Source: Granulicatella elegans
GTDB taxonomy: Bacteria; Bacillota; Bacilli; Lactobacillales; Aerococcaceae
DNA length: 64,000 bases
Assembly: GCF_020735385.1 (NCBI RefSeq)
Contig: NZ_CP085953.1
Location: forward strand, 806,001-870,000
Reading direction: 5' to 3'
The position numbers and the translations under genes were made by a program. This document shows, in pieces, positions 26,534 to 35,784 of this stretch (within the stretch, counting starts at the first letter, position 1; the number at the start of each line of letters is the position of its first letter). The notes below the pieces were generated by a model, which was given only the letters and a program-made list of their open reading frames with translations, was not told the origin of the DNA and ran no database searches.

Positions 26534-27542
26534 ACCAATTAGAAATGGAAAGTATGTTACAGACGGAGCAGTAGCTCTTGCAATGCAAGTGTATGTGCAA
26601 CAAAATGTATTTTTAGATGATGATATTTTATTTCCTTATTACTGTGATCCAAAAGTGGAAATAGGTAAATTTCAAAATACAGTGGCGGAAGTAAATGAAC
26701 AATATTTAAAAGAACATAACATTCAAATCGTTAGAAGAGATACAGGTGGTGGTGCCGTTTATGTAGATTCAGGTGCTGTAAATGTTTGTTATTTAATTCA
26801 AGATAATGGAGTGTTTGGAGATTTCAAGAGAACGTACGCTCCTGCAGTTCAAGCTCTTCATGAATTAGGAGCAACTGGAGTAGAACAAACGGGTCGAAAT
26901 GACTTAACGATTGATGAAAAGAAAGTTTCTGGAGCAGCGATGACGATTAGTAATGGTCGTGTGTATGGAGGCTATTCTTTACTATTAGATGTTGATTATG
27001 ATGCGATGGGAAAAGTTTTAAATCCAAATAAAAAGAAATTACAATCAAAAGGGATTCAATCTACAAGAGCAAGAGTAGGTTCGATTCGTCCGCATTTAGC
27101 TCCAGAATATCAGGACATTACGATTGATGAGTTTAAAAACTTAATGACTTGTAAGTTGTTAGGAATTGATTCCATTGATGAAGCCAAACGTTATGTATTA
27201 ACAGAAGAAGATTGGAAAGCGATTGATGAACTGACAACTAAAAAGTATAAAAATTGGGATTGGAATTACGGAGAATCACCACAATATAGCGACTATCGTG
27301 ATGGAAGATTTAAAGCAGGAACAATTCAAGTTTATTTAGAAGTAGAACAAGGAAGAATTACAAAATGTAGTATTCGTGGTGATTTCTTTTCTAAACGAGA
27401 AATTCAAGATGTAGAAACTCAATTAATAGGCATTCGTATGGTAGAGGAAGATATTAAAGCTGTATTAGACACGTTTGAGTTAACAGAATATTTTGGAGCA
27501 GTAACTTCTGAAGAGCTTACAAAACTCATTTTAGGAGAGTAA
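26520..27542 (+). CDS. Lipoate--protein ligase LplA2
   Basis: A 340-residue lipoate-protein ligase that makes lipoyl-AMP from lipoate and ATP and loads it on lipoyl domains. Motifs: [12 protein letters not shown] (about 73-84) and the catalytic lysine in [10 protein letters not shown], then a C-terminal accessory domain. In SirTM operons LplA2 is specific for GcvH-L and is a prerequisite for its ADP-ribosylation. It is the last gene of the six-gene operon. The GAAGGAAAG ribosome binding site lies in the sirtuin gene. Confidence 0.93.
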   Translation: MYLIEPIRNGKYVTDGAVALAMQVYVQQNVFLDDDILFPYYCDPKVEIGKFQNTVAEVNEQYLKEHNIQIVRRDTGGGAVYVDSGAVNVCYLIQDNGVFGDFKRTYAPAVQALHELGATGVEQTGRNDLTIDEKKVSGAAMTISNGRVYGGYSLLLDVDYDAMGKVLNPNKKKLQSKGIQSTRARVGSIRPHLAPEYQDITIDEFKNLMTCKLLGIDSIDEAKRYVLTEEDWKAIDELTTKKYKNWDWNYGESPQYSDYRDGRFKAGTIQVYLEVEQGRITKCSIRGDFFSKREIQDVETQLIGIRMVEEDIKAVLDTFELTEYFGAVTSEELTKLILGE

Positions 27543-27573
27543 GCAAAAAATATTCAAAAATACAAAAAAATAG

Positions 27574-27602
27574 TTGACAAGGGCTTTTGGTTCCTGTAAA
27601 CT
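27574..27602 (+). promoter_or_regulatory. rplJ promoter
   Basis: Perfect TTGACA (27574-27579), 17-base spacer, TAAACT (27597-27602). It drives the rplJ-rplL operon. Confidence 0.85.
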
Positions 27603-27607
27603 GTTTT

Positions 27608-27751
27608 CTAGTTGAATGCGACCGAAGACAGTAGGAGGCGTTAGCCTTAATATCCTACCGAGGGAGAACAAGTTGATCTTATTTCTCTATGTCTTTGTGG
27701 GCATAGAGTTTTTTTATGCCCTACCTAAAATTCAGGAGGTGAAACACGAAG
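27608..27751 (+). promoter_or_regulatory. Ribosomal protein L10 leader with attenuator
   Basis: The leader before rplJ carries the usual L10-leader features of Firmicutes: GAATGCGACCGAAG, then GTAGGAGGCGTTAGCC and CCTACCGAGGG, which pair with each other. A hairpin CTCTATG (27685-27691)/CATAGAG (27702-27708) with seven T follows and is an intrinsic terminator. L10(L12)4 binding to the upstream part should favour termination. Confidence 0.85.
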
Positions 27752-28255
27752 ATGAGTGAAGCAATTATTGCTAAAAAAGCGCAACAAGTTTCTGAAGTTG
27801 CTGAACAATTCAAAAACGCAACATCTGTTGTAGTTGTGGATTATTTAGGAATTACAGTAGAACAAGCAACAAACTTACGTACAGAATTACGTAACGCAGG
27901 TGTACAATTTGCAGTTGTAAAAAACAGCATCTTATCACGTGCAGCTAAAGAAGCTGGTTTAGAAGGAATGGATGACATTTTCAAAGGACCATCAGCTGTA
28001 GCTTTCAGTAACGATGACGTAGTAGCTCCTGCTAAAATCTTAGCTGACTTTGCTAAAAAAGTTGAAGCTTTAGAAATTAAAGCAGGTGTAGTCGAAGGTA
28101 AAGTTTCTTCTAAAGAAGAAATCGAAGCTCTTGCAAAATTACCAAACCGCGAAGGCTTACTATCAATGCTATTATCAGTATTACAAGCACCAGTTCGCAA
28201 CACTGCATTGGTATTCAAAGCCGTTGCAGACCAAAAAGATGGCGCAGCTGCTTAA
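27752..28255 (+). CDS. rplJ: 50S ribosomal protein L10
   Basis: L10 (167 residues) anchors the L7/L12 dimers to the ribosomal stalk through its C-terminal helix, here ending [21 protein letters not shown], and represses its own operon. The N-terminus carries [23 protein letters not shown], typical for Firmicutes. CAGGAGGTGAAA precedes ATG. Separated from rplL by 61 bases. Confidence 0.97.
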   Translation: MSEAIIAKKAQQVSEVAEQFKNATSVVVVDYLGITVEQATNLRTELRNAGVQFAVVKNSILSRAAKEAGLEGMDDIFKGPSAVAFSNDDVVAPAKILADFAKKVEALEIKAGVVEGKVSSKEEIEALAKLPNREGLLSMLLSVLQAPVRNTALVFKAVADQKDGAAA

Positions 28256-28316
28256 AGTTAGCTAGCTAATCAAAAAAATAATAAAAAATAATGAACCAAA
28301 ATGGAGGAATTTTAAA

Positions 28317-28685
28317 ATGGCATTAAACATTGAACAAATCATTGCTGACATTAAAGAAGCAACTGTATTAGAATTAAACGACTTAGTAAAAGCAATCGAA
28401 GAAGAATTTGGCGTAACAGCAGCAGCTCCTGTAGCTGTAGTAGCTGGTGGCGCTGGTGAAGCTGCTGAAGAAAAATCAGACTTCGATGTAGAATTAACAT
28501 CTGCAGGCGACAGCAAAATTAAAGTAATTAAAGTTGTTCGTGAAGCTACTGGTTTAGGATTAAAAGAAGCTAAAGCTTTAGTTGATGGCGCTCCTGGAAT
28601 CTTAAAAGAAGGCGTTGCTAAAGAAGAAGCAGAAGCATTAAAAGCTCAATTAGAAGAAGTTGGAGCTTCTGTAACATTAAAATAA
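28317..28685 (+). CDS. rplL: 50S ribosomal protein L7/L12
   Basis: L7/L12 (122 residues) recruits elongation factors to the ribosome. It has the N-terminal dimerisation helix, an Ala/Gly/Glu-rich hinge ([18 protein letters not shown]) and the globular C-terminal domain ([20 protein letters not shown]). ATGGAGGAATTT precedes ATG. A strong terminator ends the operon. Confidence 0.98.
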   Translation: MALNIEQIIADIKEATVLELNDLVKAIEEEFGVTAAAPVAVVAGGAGEAAEEKSDFDVELTSAGDSKIKVIKVVREATGLGLKEAKALVDGAPGILKEGVAKEEAEALKAQLEEVGASVTLK

Positions 28686-28703
28686 TTTTTAATGACTATT
28701 TAG

Positions 28704-28734
28704 AGGTCGGACGAGTATGTCCGGCCTTTTTTTT
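28704..28734 (+). terminator. rplJ-rplL terminator
   Basis: AGGTCGGAC (28704-28712) pairs with GTCCGGCCT (28719-28727), followed by eight T. Confidence 0.92.
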
Positions 28735-28807
28735 ACCTAAAAATGAATGTTTTTAGTACATCTAAAATTAATTATTCGTTTTTAATCGAAATTTCATAAT
28801 CAATCTA

Positions 28808-28854
28808 TTGATTTTATAAAAGAATAGTATTAAAATACAGATATTCCGAATTTA
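28808..28854 (+). promoter_or_regulatory. xpt promoter and weak PurR-box-like site
   Basis: TTGATT (28808-28813), 17-base spacer and TAAAAT (28831-28836). Bases 28842-28854 hold a CCGAA core with AT flanks, a partial match to the PurR box. No guanine riboswitch is present in this leader. Confidence 0.4.
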
Positions 28855-28933
28855 TAACAACAGAAATGTATGTTTTTGGTTAGGATAAGTGTTGTGAGGA
28901 AGTAAGAAAACTATTTGATTAGTAGGAGGACTT

Positions 28934-29515
28934 ATGAAATTACTAGAAGAACGCATTTTGAAAGACGGTCATGTTTTAGGTGAGAATATCCTTAAAGTGG
29001 ATTCCTTTTTAACTCACCAAGTGGATATTCGTTTGATGCATAAAATTGGAGAAGTTTTCGCAGAAAAATTTGCGAATGCGGGTATTACAAAAGTTGTCAC
29101 GATTGAAGCGTCCGGTATTGCTCCGGCGGTTTATGTAGCTGACAAATTAGATGTTCCAATGATTTTTGCAAAGAAATCCAAAAACATTACGATGAATGAA
29201 GGAGTATTAACTGCTGAAGTGTATTCCTTTACTAAAAAAGTAAGTAATACGGTATCTATTGCAAGAAAATATCTGTCTACTGAAGATAAGGTGTTAATCA
29301 TTGATGATTTCTTAGCGAATGGCCAAGCGGCTAAAGGTTTGATTGAAATTATTGAACAAGCAGGTGCTAAAGTAGAAGCGGTAGGGATTGTTATTGAAAA
29401 ATCATTCCAAGATGGTCGTGGAATGATAGAAGAAGCTGGATATCCAGTATTATCTTTAGCTCGTATTGAACGTTTTGAAAATGGGAATGTTATTTTTAAG
29501 GAGGCAGACTTATAA
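28934..29515 (+). CDS. xpt: Xanthine phosphoribosyltransferase
   Basis: Purine-salvage enzyme converting xanthine and PRPP to XMP. At 193 residues it has the Firmicute Xpt length; the PRPP motif is [13 protein letters not shown] (about 120-132), and the N-terminus [12 protein letters not shown] is typical. AGTAGGAGGA precedes ATG. It overlaps pbuX by one base, so import and phosphoribosylation of xanthine are coupled. Confidence 0.96.
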   Translation: MKLLEERILKDGHVLGENILKVDSFLTHQVDIRLMHKIGEVFAEKFANAGITKVVTIEASGIAPAVYVADKLDVPMIFAKKSKNITMNEGVLTAEVYSFTKKVSNTVSIARKYLSTEDKVLIIDDFLANGQAAKGLIEIIEQAGAKVEAVGIVIEKSFQDGRGMIEEAGYPVLSLARIERFENGNVIFKEADL

Positions 29516-30774
29516 TGCAACAACAAAAACATTCGCAAGCGGCTCTTTTAGGGTTACAACATTTATTAGCAATGTATTCAGGTTCAATTTTAGTTCCAAT
29601 TATGATTGCTACATCTTTGGGATATTCTAGTGAACAGTTAACATATTTAATTTCTACAGACATTTTTATGTGTGGAGTTGCTACATTATTACAACTTCAA
29701 TTAAACAAACACTTTGGTGTAGGACTTCCAATTGTATTAGGGGTTGCGTTTCAATCTGTTGCTCCGTTAATTATTATTGGAAAGAGTCACGGTAGTGGGG
29801 CAATGTTTGGAGCTTTAATTGTTTCAGGAATTTATGTCATTTTAGTGTCAGGATTTTTTTCTAAGCTAGCTAATTACTTCCCGTCTATTGTAACAGGATC
29901 AGTGATTACAACCATTGGATTAACATTAATCCCAGTAGCAATTGGGAATATGGGAAATAATTCTCCAGAACCTACTGCGCAAAGCTTATTATTAGCAACA
30001 ACTACCGTCGTTATTATTCTTTTAATGAACATTTTTACAAAAGGTTTTATTAAATCTATTTCTATTTTAATTGGATTAGTTGTAGGGACTGCGATTGCAG
30101 CAAGTATGGGACTTGTTGACTTTACTCCGATAAGAGAAGCTTCAGTTGTTCATGTTCCATCTCTATTCTATTTTGGAACGCCAACTTTTGAATTCTCATC
30201 TATAGCAATGATGTGTATTATTGCTACTGTTTCAATGGTTGAATCAACAGGTGTTTATATGGCTTTATCAAATATTACTGGTGAAACTATTGATTCAACT
30301 CGTCTTCGTAATGGTCTTCGTGCAGAAGGAATGGCTGTATTACTTGGAGGTATTTTTAATACATTCCCTTATACAGGTTTTTCTCAAAATGTAGGTTTAG
30401 TAAAAATTTCAGGAATTAAAACTCGTCTTCCAATTTATTATGCAGCAGCCTTTTTAATGGTATTAGGACTTTTACCAAAATTTGGTGCTTTAGCTCAAAT
30501 TATTCCGAGTCCAGTTATTGGTGGAGCAATGATTGTGATGTTTGGATTTGTATCGCTTCAAGGGATGCAAGTCTTATCAACGGTCGATTTTGTCAATAAT
30601 GAACATAATTTCTTAATTGCAGCAATTTCAATTAGTGTCGGAGTTGGTTTTAATAATAGTAATTTATTCGTTAGCATGCCAACAGCTGTTCAAATGTTCT
30701 TTTCAAATGGGATTGTAGTAGCGAGTGTTTTAGCAATCTTCTTAAATACAGTATTAAATCGAAAGAAAAATTAA
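29515..30774 (+). CDS. pbuX: Xanthine permease (NCS2/UraA family)
   Basis: A 419-residue nucleobase-cation symporter with about 12-14 membrane segments. SVAPLI and SVTG-like turns and the family signature FNTFPYTGFSQNVGLVKISG (about 283-302) are present. Pairing with xpt makes xanthine the likely substrate. The start overlaps the xpt stop (TAATG), with AAGGAGGC upstream. Confidence 0.94.
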   Translation: MQQQKHSQAALLGLQHLLAMYSGSILVPIMIATSLGYSSEQLTYLISTDIFMCGVATLLQLQLNKHFGVGLPIVLGVAFQSVAPLIIIGKSHGSGAMFGALIVSGIYVILVSGFFSKLANYFPSIVTGSVITTIGLTLIPVAIGNMGNNSPEPTAQSLLLATTTVVIILLMNIFTKGFIKSISILIGLVVGTAIAASMGLVDFTPIREASVVHVPSLFYFGTPTFEFSSIAMMCIIATVSMVESTGVYMALSNITGETIDSTRLRNGLRAEGMAVLLGGIFNTFPYTGFSQNVGLVKISGIKTRLPIYYAAAFLMVLGLLPKFGALAQIIPSPVIGGAMIVMFGFVSLQGMQVLSTVDFVNNEHNFLIAAISISVGVGFNNSNLFVSMPTAVQMFFSNGIVVASVLAIFLNTVLNRKKN

Positions 30775-30798
30775 AAAAATTATTTTTTACAAATTAGT

Positions 30799-30828
30799 AG
30801 AGAAGGTCTGGAGGATCTTCTCTTTTTT
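30799..30828 (+). terminator. xpt-pbuX terminator
   Basis: AGAGAAG (30799-30805) and CTTCTCT (30817-30823) with an 11-base loop and T run. Confidence 0.88.
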
Positions 30829-30878
30829 GTGTTAGAAGAAAAAAGAGATATAATAGGAATGTGATTGGAGGAAGATGC

Positions 30879-31409
30879 ATGAAAGATTTACATTTTTATT
30901 TAGAACTAGAAGACAAGGAATGGGAAAAAACAGGAGAGCAAAAAGATCGACATTGTGCTAGAGCGATTGTTGTGGATGAAGAGGATCGATTTTATTTTGT
31001 TCAAATTACTAGAGATGATTTATTTGGACAGGGAACTTATATAGAAACTGCCGGTGGAGGTTTGGAAGATGGTGAAAATGCAGAAGAAGCTGTTTTACGA
31101 GAAGTCAAAGAAGAATTAGGTATTGAAACTGAACTGCTATGTAAAATTGGAATCGTGAGTGACTATTATCATGCGGTGAATCGTCATAATATGAATCATT
31201 ATTATTTATGTCAAATGAAGAGTCGTGGAGAACAAGAATTACTAGATTATGAAAAAAATGATCTTCAAATGAAGGTATTAACGCTTGGATATGAAGAAGC
31301 GGTAAAATTGTATGAAAGACAAACAGACAAAAAACTAGGAAGATTATTAACGAATCGTGAGTTACCGATTTTAAAAGTAGCCAAACGATGGCTAGAGGAA
31401 AATCGATAG
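30879..31409 (+). CDS. Nudix hydrolase
   Basis: A 176-residue Nudix-fold protein with a full Nudix box GGGLEDGENAEEAVLREVKEELGI near residue 60 (G-x5-E-x7-REVKEELG). The N-terminal part (MKDLHFYLELEDKEWEK) and the histidine-rich DYYHAVNRHNMNHYY middle are not specific for a known substrate. The start at 30879 lies 6 bases after TTGGAGGA; an upstream in-frame start would remove that spacing. A degenerate gene follows 10 bases later, perhaps once in the same operon. Confidence 0.85.
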   Translation: MKDLHFYLELEDKEWEKTGEQKDRHCARAIVVDEEDRFYFVQITRDDLFGQGTYIETAGGGLEDGENAEEAVLREVKEELGIETELLCKIGIVSDYYHAVNRHNMNHYYLCQMKSRGEQELLDYEKNDLQMKVLTLGYEEAVKLYERQTDKKLGRLLTNRELPILKVAKRWLEENR

Positions 31410-31419
31410 GAGGCGAAAA

Positions 31420-31739
31420 ATGAATCAATCCTATTATTCTTTTGAAATATTGTCTCATTTATTGGATATGAATCAAATACAGTTGCCTCCAGATGAATTT
31501 AAAGGGATATGGGAAGTGTTGCAAGAAGATAATTTAGGTGAAGTGAAAAACAGCTTTTCTCCATTAGGATAATTAGTTGCAAAAGTATTCGAGCTAGAGC
31601 CTCTAAAGGCGTGACAATATTATTTTGTAGAATGTGGAAATCGAGCGGTGGCTGTTACGAGTAGTTCTTATTTGTTAGCAGTATTATATTAACGGCTGCG
31701 CCGGAAGAACCAGATATTCGAGTTTGTACAGAGAGATAG
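31420..31739 (+). pseudogene. Decayed small gene with in-frame stops and a frameshift
   Basis: A strong AGGAGGCGAAAA site leads an ATG frame of 50 codons (MNQSYYSFEILSHLLDMNQI...) that ends at TAA 31570. The same frame continues with protein-like sequence (LVAKVFELEPLKA), TGA at 31612, more sequence (QYYFVECGNRAVAVTSSSYL), TAA at 31690, then in another frame ILTAAPEEPDIRVCTER to TAG 31737. The intact gene would have had about 105 residues. Family unknown. The first 50-codon frame could still be translated. Confidence 0.6.
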
Positions 31740-31751
31740 AAGGAATGTAAA

Positions 31752-31782
31752 GTTAGAGAATTAAAAGTTCTCTAGCTTTTTT
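31752..31782 (+). terminator. Terminator after the decayed gene
   Basis: AGTTAGAGAA and TTCTCTAGCT around TTAAAAG, followed by six T. Confidence 0.85.
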
Positions 31783-31819
31783 AGTGACTTTAGTCATGTT
31801 AAGTAGTGACTTTAAGCGC

Positions 31820-31848
31820 TCAACAATGAAAAAAGAATTAGCTATACT
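31820..31848 (+). promoter_or_regulatory. Promoter of a mini-ORF
   Basis: TCAACA (31820-31825), 17-base spacer and TATACT (31843-31848). It precedes the 13-codon frame at 31881. Confidence 0.45.
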
Positions 31849-31880
31849 ATAAATGTAAAAACGTAAAGGAAGTGATTGGA

Positions 31881-31922
31881 ATGACAGAAGTAAAAGAAAA
31901 TAACAAAATGAAAAAAATTTAA
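31881..31922 (+). other. 13-codon mini-ORF between its own promoter and terminator
   Basis: AAAGGAAGTGATTGG precedes ATG and the frame MTEVKENNKMKKI stops at TAA. The transcription unit (promoter 31820-31848, terminator 31986-32024) is complete but holds no longer frame. It may be the stub of a lost gene, a small peptide or a small RNA. Confidence 0.35.
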
Positions 31923-31985
31923 AAAATAAATTTTCTAGAGAAAAATTGTATTGGTTTTCATGATTTTTAAGGCTCGGGATTAAAG

Positions 31986-32024
31986 AGCTAGAAACGTTGA
32001 TATAACAATGTTTCTAGCTGTTTT
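31986..32024 (+). terminator. Terminator of the mini-ORF unit
   Basis: AGCTAGAAACGTTG (31986-31999) pairs with CAATGTTTCTAGCT (32006-32019), then GTTTTT. Confidence 0.85.
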
Positions 32025-32089
32025 TAGGTAAAAATGAAACACACGGGGGCGTTTGTATAAAAAAAGATTGATAAATCAACAAAAAAAGC

Positions 32090-32118
32090 TTGCATTTTTT
32101 TAAATTAGCATGTATACT
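32090..32118 (+). promoter_or_regulatory. S10 operon promoter
   Basis: TTGCAT (32090-32095), 17-base spacer, TATACT (32113-32118), with TG at the extended -10 position. Starts a leader of about 170 bases. Confidence 0.85.
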
Positions 32119-32125
32119 ATTAAAA

Positions 32126-32290
32126 GTGTCGCAGGGGATAACTATGTCCACATGCGATACCCCCTGTAAAGGAAACAGGGGTAGCTATGAAACGAGAGGT
32201 TGCGACACACCCGGACGCTTTGCCACGGAAGGGAAACGTCGGAAATTCGCGTGGAGCTAGTCTTATGACAACATTAGACGAAGGAGGAAA
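32126..32290 (+). promoter_or_regulatory. Structured leader of the S10 operon
   Basis: GTGTCGCA (32126-32133) pairs with TGCGACAC (32201-32208) as a closing stem. Inside, TACCCCCTG (32158-32166) pairs with CAGGGGTA (32176-32183). A second hairpin is closed by CCACG/CGTGG (32223-32254). No T run follows, so control would act on translation or elongation. Likely a ribosomal-protein autoregulatory leader. Confidence 0.6.
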
Positions 32291-32294
32291 GAAA

Positions 32295-32603
32295 ATGGCA
32301 AAACAAAAAATCCGTATCCGTTTGAAAGCTTACGAACACCGTGCGCTTGATCAATCAGCGGAAAAAATCGTAGAAACAGCAAAAAGAACTGGTGCTAGCG
32401 TAGCTGGTCCAATTCCATTGCCTACAGAAAGATCGCTATATACAGTTATTCGTGCGACTCACAAATATAAAGATTCTCGCGAACAATTTGAAATGCGTAC
32501 TCACAAACGTTTGATTGACATTGTTAATCCAACGCCAAAAACAGTTGACGCCTTAATGAAACTTGATTTACCAAGTGGCGTTGACATCGAAATCAAATTA
32601 TAA
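32295..32603 (+). CDS. rpsJ: 30S ribosomal protein S10
   Basis: S10 (102 residues) belongs to the 3' domain of the 30S head and, as NusE, to antitermination complexes. It starts [20 protein letters not shown], the standard form; a longer in-frame start at 32187 lies in the structured leader and is rejected. AAGGAGGAAAGAAA precedes ATG. First gene of the S10-spc-alpha superoperon. Confidence 0.98.
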   Translation: MAKQKIRIRLKAYEHRALDQSAEKIVETAKRTGASVAGPIPLPTERSLYTVIRATHKYKDSREQFEMRTHKRLIDIVNPTPKTVDALMKLDLPSGVDIEIKL

Positions 32604-32628
32604 TTTATAGAAAAATGGAGGTGTAACC

Positions 32629-33261
32629 ATGACCAAAGGAATCTTAGGCAAAAAAGTAGGGATGACTCAATACTTTACAGAAGCAGGTGAACTTATTCCT
32701 GTAACAGTTGTAGAAGTAACTCCAAACGTTGTTCTTCAATTAAAAACAATCGAAAACGACGGTTACGAAGCTGTTCAATTAGGTTTCGACGACTTACGTG
32801 AAGTTTTATCAAATCGCCCTGCAAAAGGTCATGTAGCAAAAGCAAATGCTACTCCTAAGCGCTTCATTCGTGAATTCAACAATGTCGAGCTTAGCGAGTA
32901 CGAAGTAGGACAAGAAATCACTGTGGATGTATTTAAAGCAGGTGACATCGTTGACGTAACAGGAACATCTAAAGGAAAAGGTTTCCAAGGTGCAATTAAA
33001 CGTCATGGTCAATCTCGCGGACCAATGGCTCACGGTTCTCGTTACCACCGTCGTCCTGGTTCAATGGGTGGAGCATCATTCCCTTCACGTGTGTTCAAAG
33101 GTAAAGCATTACCTGGACAAATGGGTGGCAACCGTATCACTATTCAAAATCTTGAAGTGGTTAAAGTTGATGCAGAACGTAACGTTATCTTAATTAAAGG
33201 TAATGTACCAGGATCTAAAAAATCATTAGTAGAAATTAAAACAGCTATTAAATCAAAATAA
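32629..33261 (+). CDS. rplC: 50S ribosomal protein L3
   Basis: L3 (210 residues) is an early 23S-binding protein that reaches the peptidyl-transferase centre. Its long loop [20 protein letters not shown] is intact. Start [14 protein letters not shown] after GGAGGTGTAACC, 25 bases from rpsJ. Confidence 0.98.
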   Translation: MTKGILGKKVGMTQYFTEAGELIPVTVVEVTPNVVLQLKTIENDGYEAVQLGFDDLREVLSNRPAKGHVAKANATPKRFIREFNNVELSEYEVGQEITVDVFKAGDIVDVTGTSKGKGFQGAIKRHGQSRGPMAHGSRYHRRPGSMGGASFPSRVFKGKALPGQMGGNRITIQNLEVVKVDAERNVILIKGNVPGSKKSLVEIKTAIKSK

Positions 33262-33287
33262 TTCAGTAAGGAAGGAGGAACGAGAGA

Positions 33288-33911
33288 ATGACAAAAGTTA
33301 CATTATACAAACAAGATGGAACAACAAATGGAGAAATTGAGTTAAACTCAGACATCTTCGGAATTGAACCAAATGAAAATGTAGTATTCGACGCAGTAAT
33401 CATGCAACGCGCTTCATTACGTCAAGGAACTCACGCAGTTAAAAATCGTAGTGCAGTAAGCGGAGGCGGCCGTAAACCATGGCGCCAAAAAGGAACTGGT
33501 CGTGCTCGTCAAGGATCAATCCGTTCACCACAATGGCGTGGCGGAGGTATTGTATTCGGACCAACACCTCGTTCATATAGTTACAAATTACCAAGAAAAG
33601 TACGTCGCTTAGCGATTAAATCAGTATTATCACAAAAAGTATTAGATCAAAAGCTTGTTGTAGTGGAAGCATTACAATTCGACGCACCAAAAACAAAAGA
33701 GTTTGCACAAGTATTAGCTAACTTAAAAGTTGACACAAAAGTGTTAGTAGTTGTTGAATCTTCAAACGAATTTGCACAATTAGCTGCACGTAACATTCCA
33801 AACGTAACAGTTGTTGATGAAACACAAGTTACTGTTTTAGATGTTGTAAACAACGATAAATTAGTATTAACACAAGCTGCTCTTTCTAAAGTAGAGGAGG
33901 GACTTCAATAA
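33288..33911 (+). CDS. rplD: 50S ribosomal protein L4
   Basis: L4 (207 residues) lines the exit tunnel with its extended loop [18 protein letters not shown]. In many bacteria it represses the S10 operon, so it may read the structured leader seen here. Overlaps rplW by one base (TAATG). Confidence 0.98.
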   Translation: MTKVTLYKQDGTTNGEIELNSDIFGIEPNENVVFDAVIMQRASLRQGTHAVKNRSAVSGGGRKPWRQKGTGRARQGSIRSPQWRGGGIVFGPTPRSYSYKLPRKVRRLAIKSVLSQKVLDQKLVVVEALQFDAPKTKEFAQVLANLKVDTKVLVVVESSNEFAQLAARNIPNVTVVDETQVTVLDVVNNDKLVLTQAALSKVEEGLQ

Positions 33912-34201
33912 TGGATGCACGTGACGTAATCAAACGCCCAATCATTACTGAAGCTTCAATGCTTGCTACTGACGAAAAGAAATATACTTTCGAAGTAGAC
34001 GTACGCGCAAACAAAATCGAAGTACGTCAAGCCGTAGAAGAAATTTTTGGTGTTAAAGTAGAAAAAGTTAACATCTTAAATGTACGTGCTAAATTCAAAC
34101 GTGTTGGCCGCTATGCTGGTTACACAAACAAACGTCGTAAAGCAATCGTGAAGCTTACAAAAGACTCAAAAGATATTCAAATCTTCGCTGAAGAAGCATA
34201 A
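33911..34201 (+). CDS. rplW: 50S ribosomal protein L23
   Basis: L23 (96 residues) sits at the tunnel exit and is the docking site for trigger factor and SRP. Starts [17 protein letters not shown]; the start overlaps the rplD stop, and GTAGAGGAGGG upstream lies inside rplD. Confidence 0.97.
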   Translation: MDARDVIKRPIITEASMLATDEKKYTFEVDVRANKIEVRQAVEEIFGVKVEKVNILNVRAKFKRVGRYAGYTNKRRKAIVKLTKDSKDIQIFAEEA

Positions 34202-34241
34202 TCTTCGAAGCAAAACTACTATTATATAGGAGGAATTAGAC

Positions 34242-35072
34242 GTGGCGATTAAAAAATATAATCCAACCTCAAACGGCCGTCGTAATATGACAGGTTATGA
34301 TTTCAGCGAAATTACAAAGTCAACACCAGAAAAAACTTTGTTAGAATCATCAAAAAACAACGCTGGTCGTAACAGCCAAGGTAAAATCACTGTACGTCAC
34401 CAAGGTGGCGGACACAAACGTGCTTATCGTGTGATTGACTTCAAACGTAACAAAGATAACGTTGAAGGAGTTGTTCACTCAATCGAGTACGATCCAAACC
34501 GTTCAGCAAATATTGCTTTAATTCACTATGTTGATGGTGTGAAAGCATATATCATAGCTCCAAAAGGTTTACAAGTAGGACAACGTATTGAATCAGGCGT
34601 TAACGCTGATATTAAAGTAGGTAATGCATTACCATTAGGAAGCATTCCAGTCGGTACTGTTATCCACAATATTGAAACAAAACCAGGAAAAGGCGGACAA
34701 TTAGTTCGTTCAGCTGGTACAAGTGCACAAGTACTTGGTCAAGAAGGTAAATACACTTTAGTTCGTTTGAACTCAGGTGAAGTTCGTATGATTTTAGCAA
34801 CATGCCGTGCAACTGTTGGTACTGTTGGTAACGAACAACATGAATTAATTAACTTTGGTAAAGCTGGTCGTGCTCGTTGGAAACGTAAACGTCCAGAAGT
34901 TCGTGGATCTGTAATGAACCCTAACGATCACCCGCACGGTGGTGGTGAAGGTCGTGCACCAATCGGACGTCCAACACCAGTATCTCCATGGGGCAAACCA
35001 GCTCTTGGATACAAGACTCGCAGCAAGAAAGCTCGTTCAAACAAACTTATTGTTCGCGGTCGTAAAAAATAA
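34242..35072 (+). CDS. rplB: 50S ribosomal protein L2
   Basis: L2 (276 residues) helps join the subunits and supports the peptidyl-transferase centre. The conserved [13 protein letters not shown] with the key histidine near residue 230 is present. GTG start after TAGGAGGAATT. Confidence 0.98.
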   Translation: MAIKKYNPTSNGRRNMTGYDFSEITKSTPEKTLLESSKNNAGRNSQGKITVRHQGGGHKRAYRVIDFKRNKDNVEGVVHSIEYDPNRSANIALIHYVDGVKAYIIAPKGLQVGQRIESGVNADIKVGNALPLGSIPVGTVIHNIETKPGKGGQLVRSAGTSAQVLGQEGKYTLVRLNSGEVRMILATCRATVGTVGNEQHELINFGKAGRARWKRKRPEVRGSVMNPNDHPHGGGEGRAPIGRPTPVSPWGKPALGYKTRSKKARSNKLIVRGRKK

Positions 35073-35123
35073 TTATTAAAACAAATCTGATTCTATTAAA
35101 ATTTTGGAAGGAGGATTTCCATA

Positions 35124-35405
35124 ATGGGTCGTAGTTTGAAAAAAGGACCTTTCGTTGATGAACATTTGATGAAAAAGGTTGAAGCAGCTCAAGGAAGCGA
35201 CAAAAAAGTAGTGATCAAAACTTGGTCTCGTCGTTCAACAATTTTCCCAAACTTTGTTGGACAAACAATTGCTGTATATGACGGCAGAAAACATGTTCCA
35301 GTTTATATTCAAGAAGACATGGTAGGACACAAACTAGGTGAATTCGCACCAACAAGAACTTACCGTGGTCATGCAAATGATGATAAGAAGAGTAAACGTA
35401 AATAA
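35124..35405 (+). CDS. rpsS: 30S ribosomal protein S19
   Basis: S19 (93 residues) forms a head complex with S13. The start [19 protein letters not shown] is the family hallmark. GGAAGGAGGATTTCC precedes ATG; 51 bases from rplB. Confidence 0.98.
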   Translation: MGRSLKKGPFVDEHLMKKVEAAQGSDKKVVIKTWSRRSTIFPNFVGQTIAVYDGRKHVPVYIQEDMVGHKLGEFAPTRTYRGHANDDKKSKRK

Positions 35406-35424
35406 CGAGGGGAGGACTTAAACT

Positions 35425-35781
35425 ATGTCAGAACAAATCACATCTGCAAAAGCAGTTGCTAAAACAGTTCGTATTGCACCTCGTAAAGCTCGTCTTGTTG
35501 TCGATCTAATTAGAGGTAAAAAAATCGGTGATGCAATTTCAATCTTGAAATTCACACCACGTGCAGCTTCACCAATCGTAGAGAAAGTGTTGATGTCTGC
35601 AATTGCAAATGCTGAACACAATTTCGACTTAGATGTTGAAAACTTATATGTAAGTGAAGCATACGTGAACGAAGGGCCAACAATGAAACGTTTCCGTCCA
35701 CGTGCTAAAGGTTCAGCTTCACAAATCTTAAAACGCACAAGCCACATCACTGTAGTGGTATCAGAGAAGAAGGAGGGATAA
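35425..35781 (+). CDS. rplV: 50S ribosomal protein L22
   Basis: L22 (118 residues) lines the exit tunnel by its beta-hairpin ([18 protein letters not shown]), the site of macrolide-resistance changes in other species. RGGGGAGGACTT-type site upstream; only 3 bases separate it from rpsC. Confidence 0.98.
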   Translation: MSEQITSAKAVAKTVRIAPRKARLVVDLIRGKKIGDAISILKFTPRAASPIVEKVLMSAIANAEHNFDLDVENLYVSEAYVNEGPTMKRFRPRAKGSASQILKRTSHITVVVSEKKEG

Positions 35782-35784
35782 TCA

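Noticed and set aside
28735-28933. Guanine riboswitch before xpt
   Set aside because: The leader lacks the conserved three-way-junction loops and any terminator.
32187-32294. 36-codon N-terminal extension of rpsJ
   Set aside because: The sequence is the structured S10 leader; S10 starts at MAKQKIR, after AAGGAGG.
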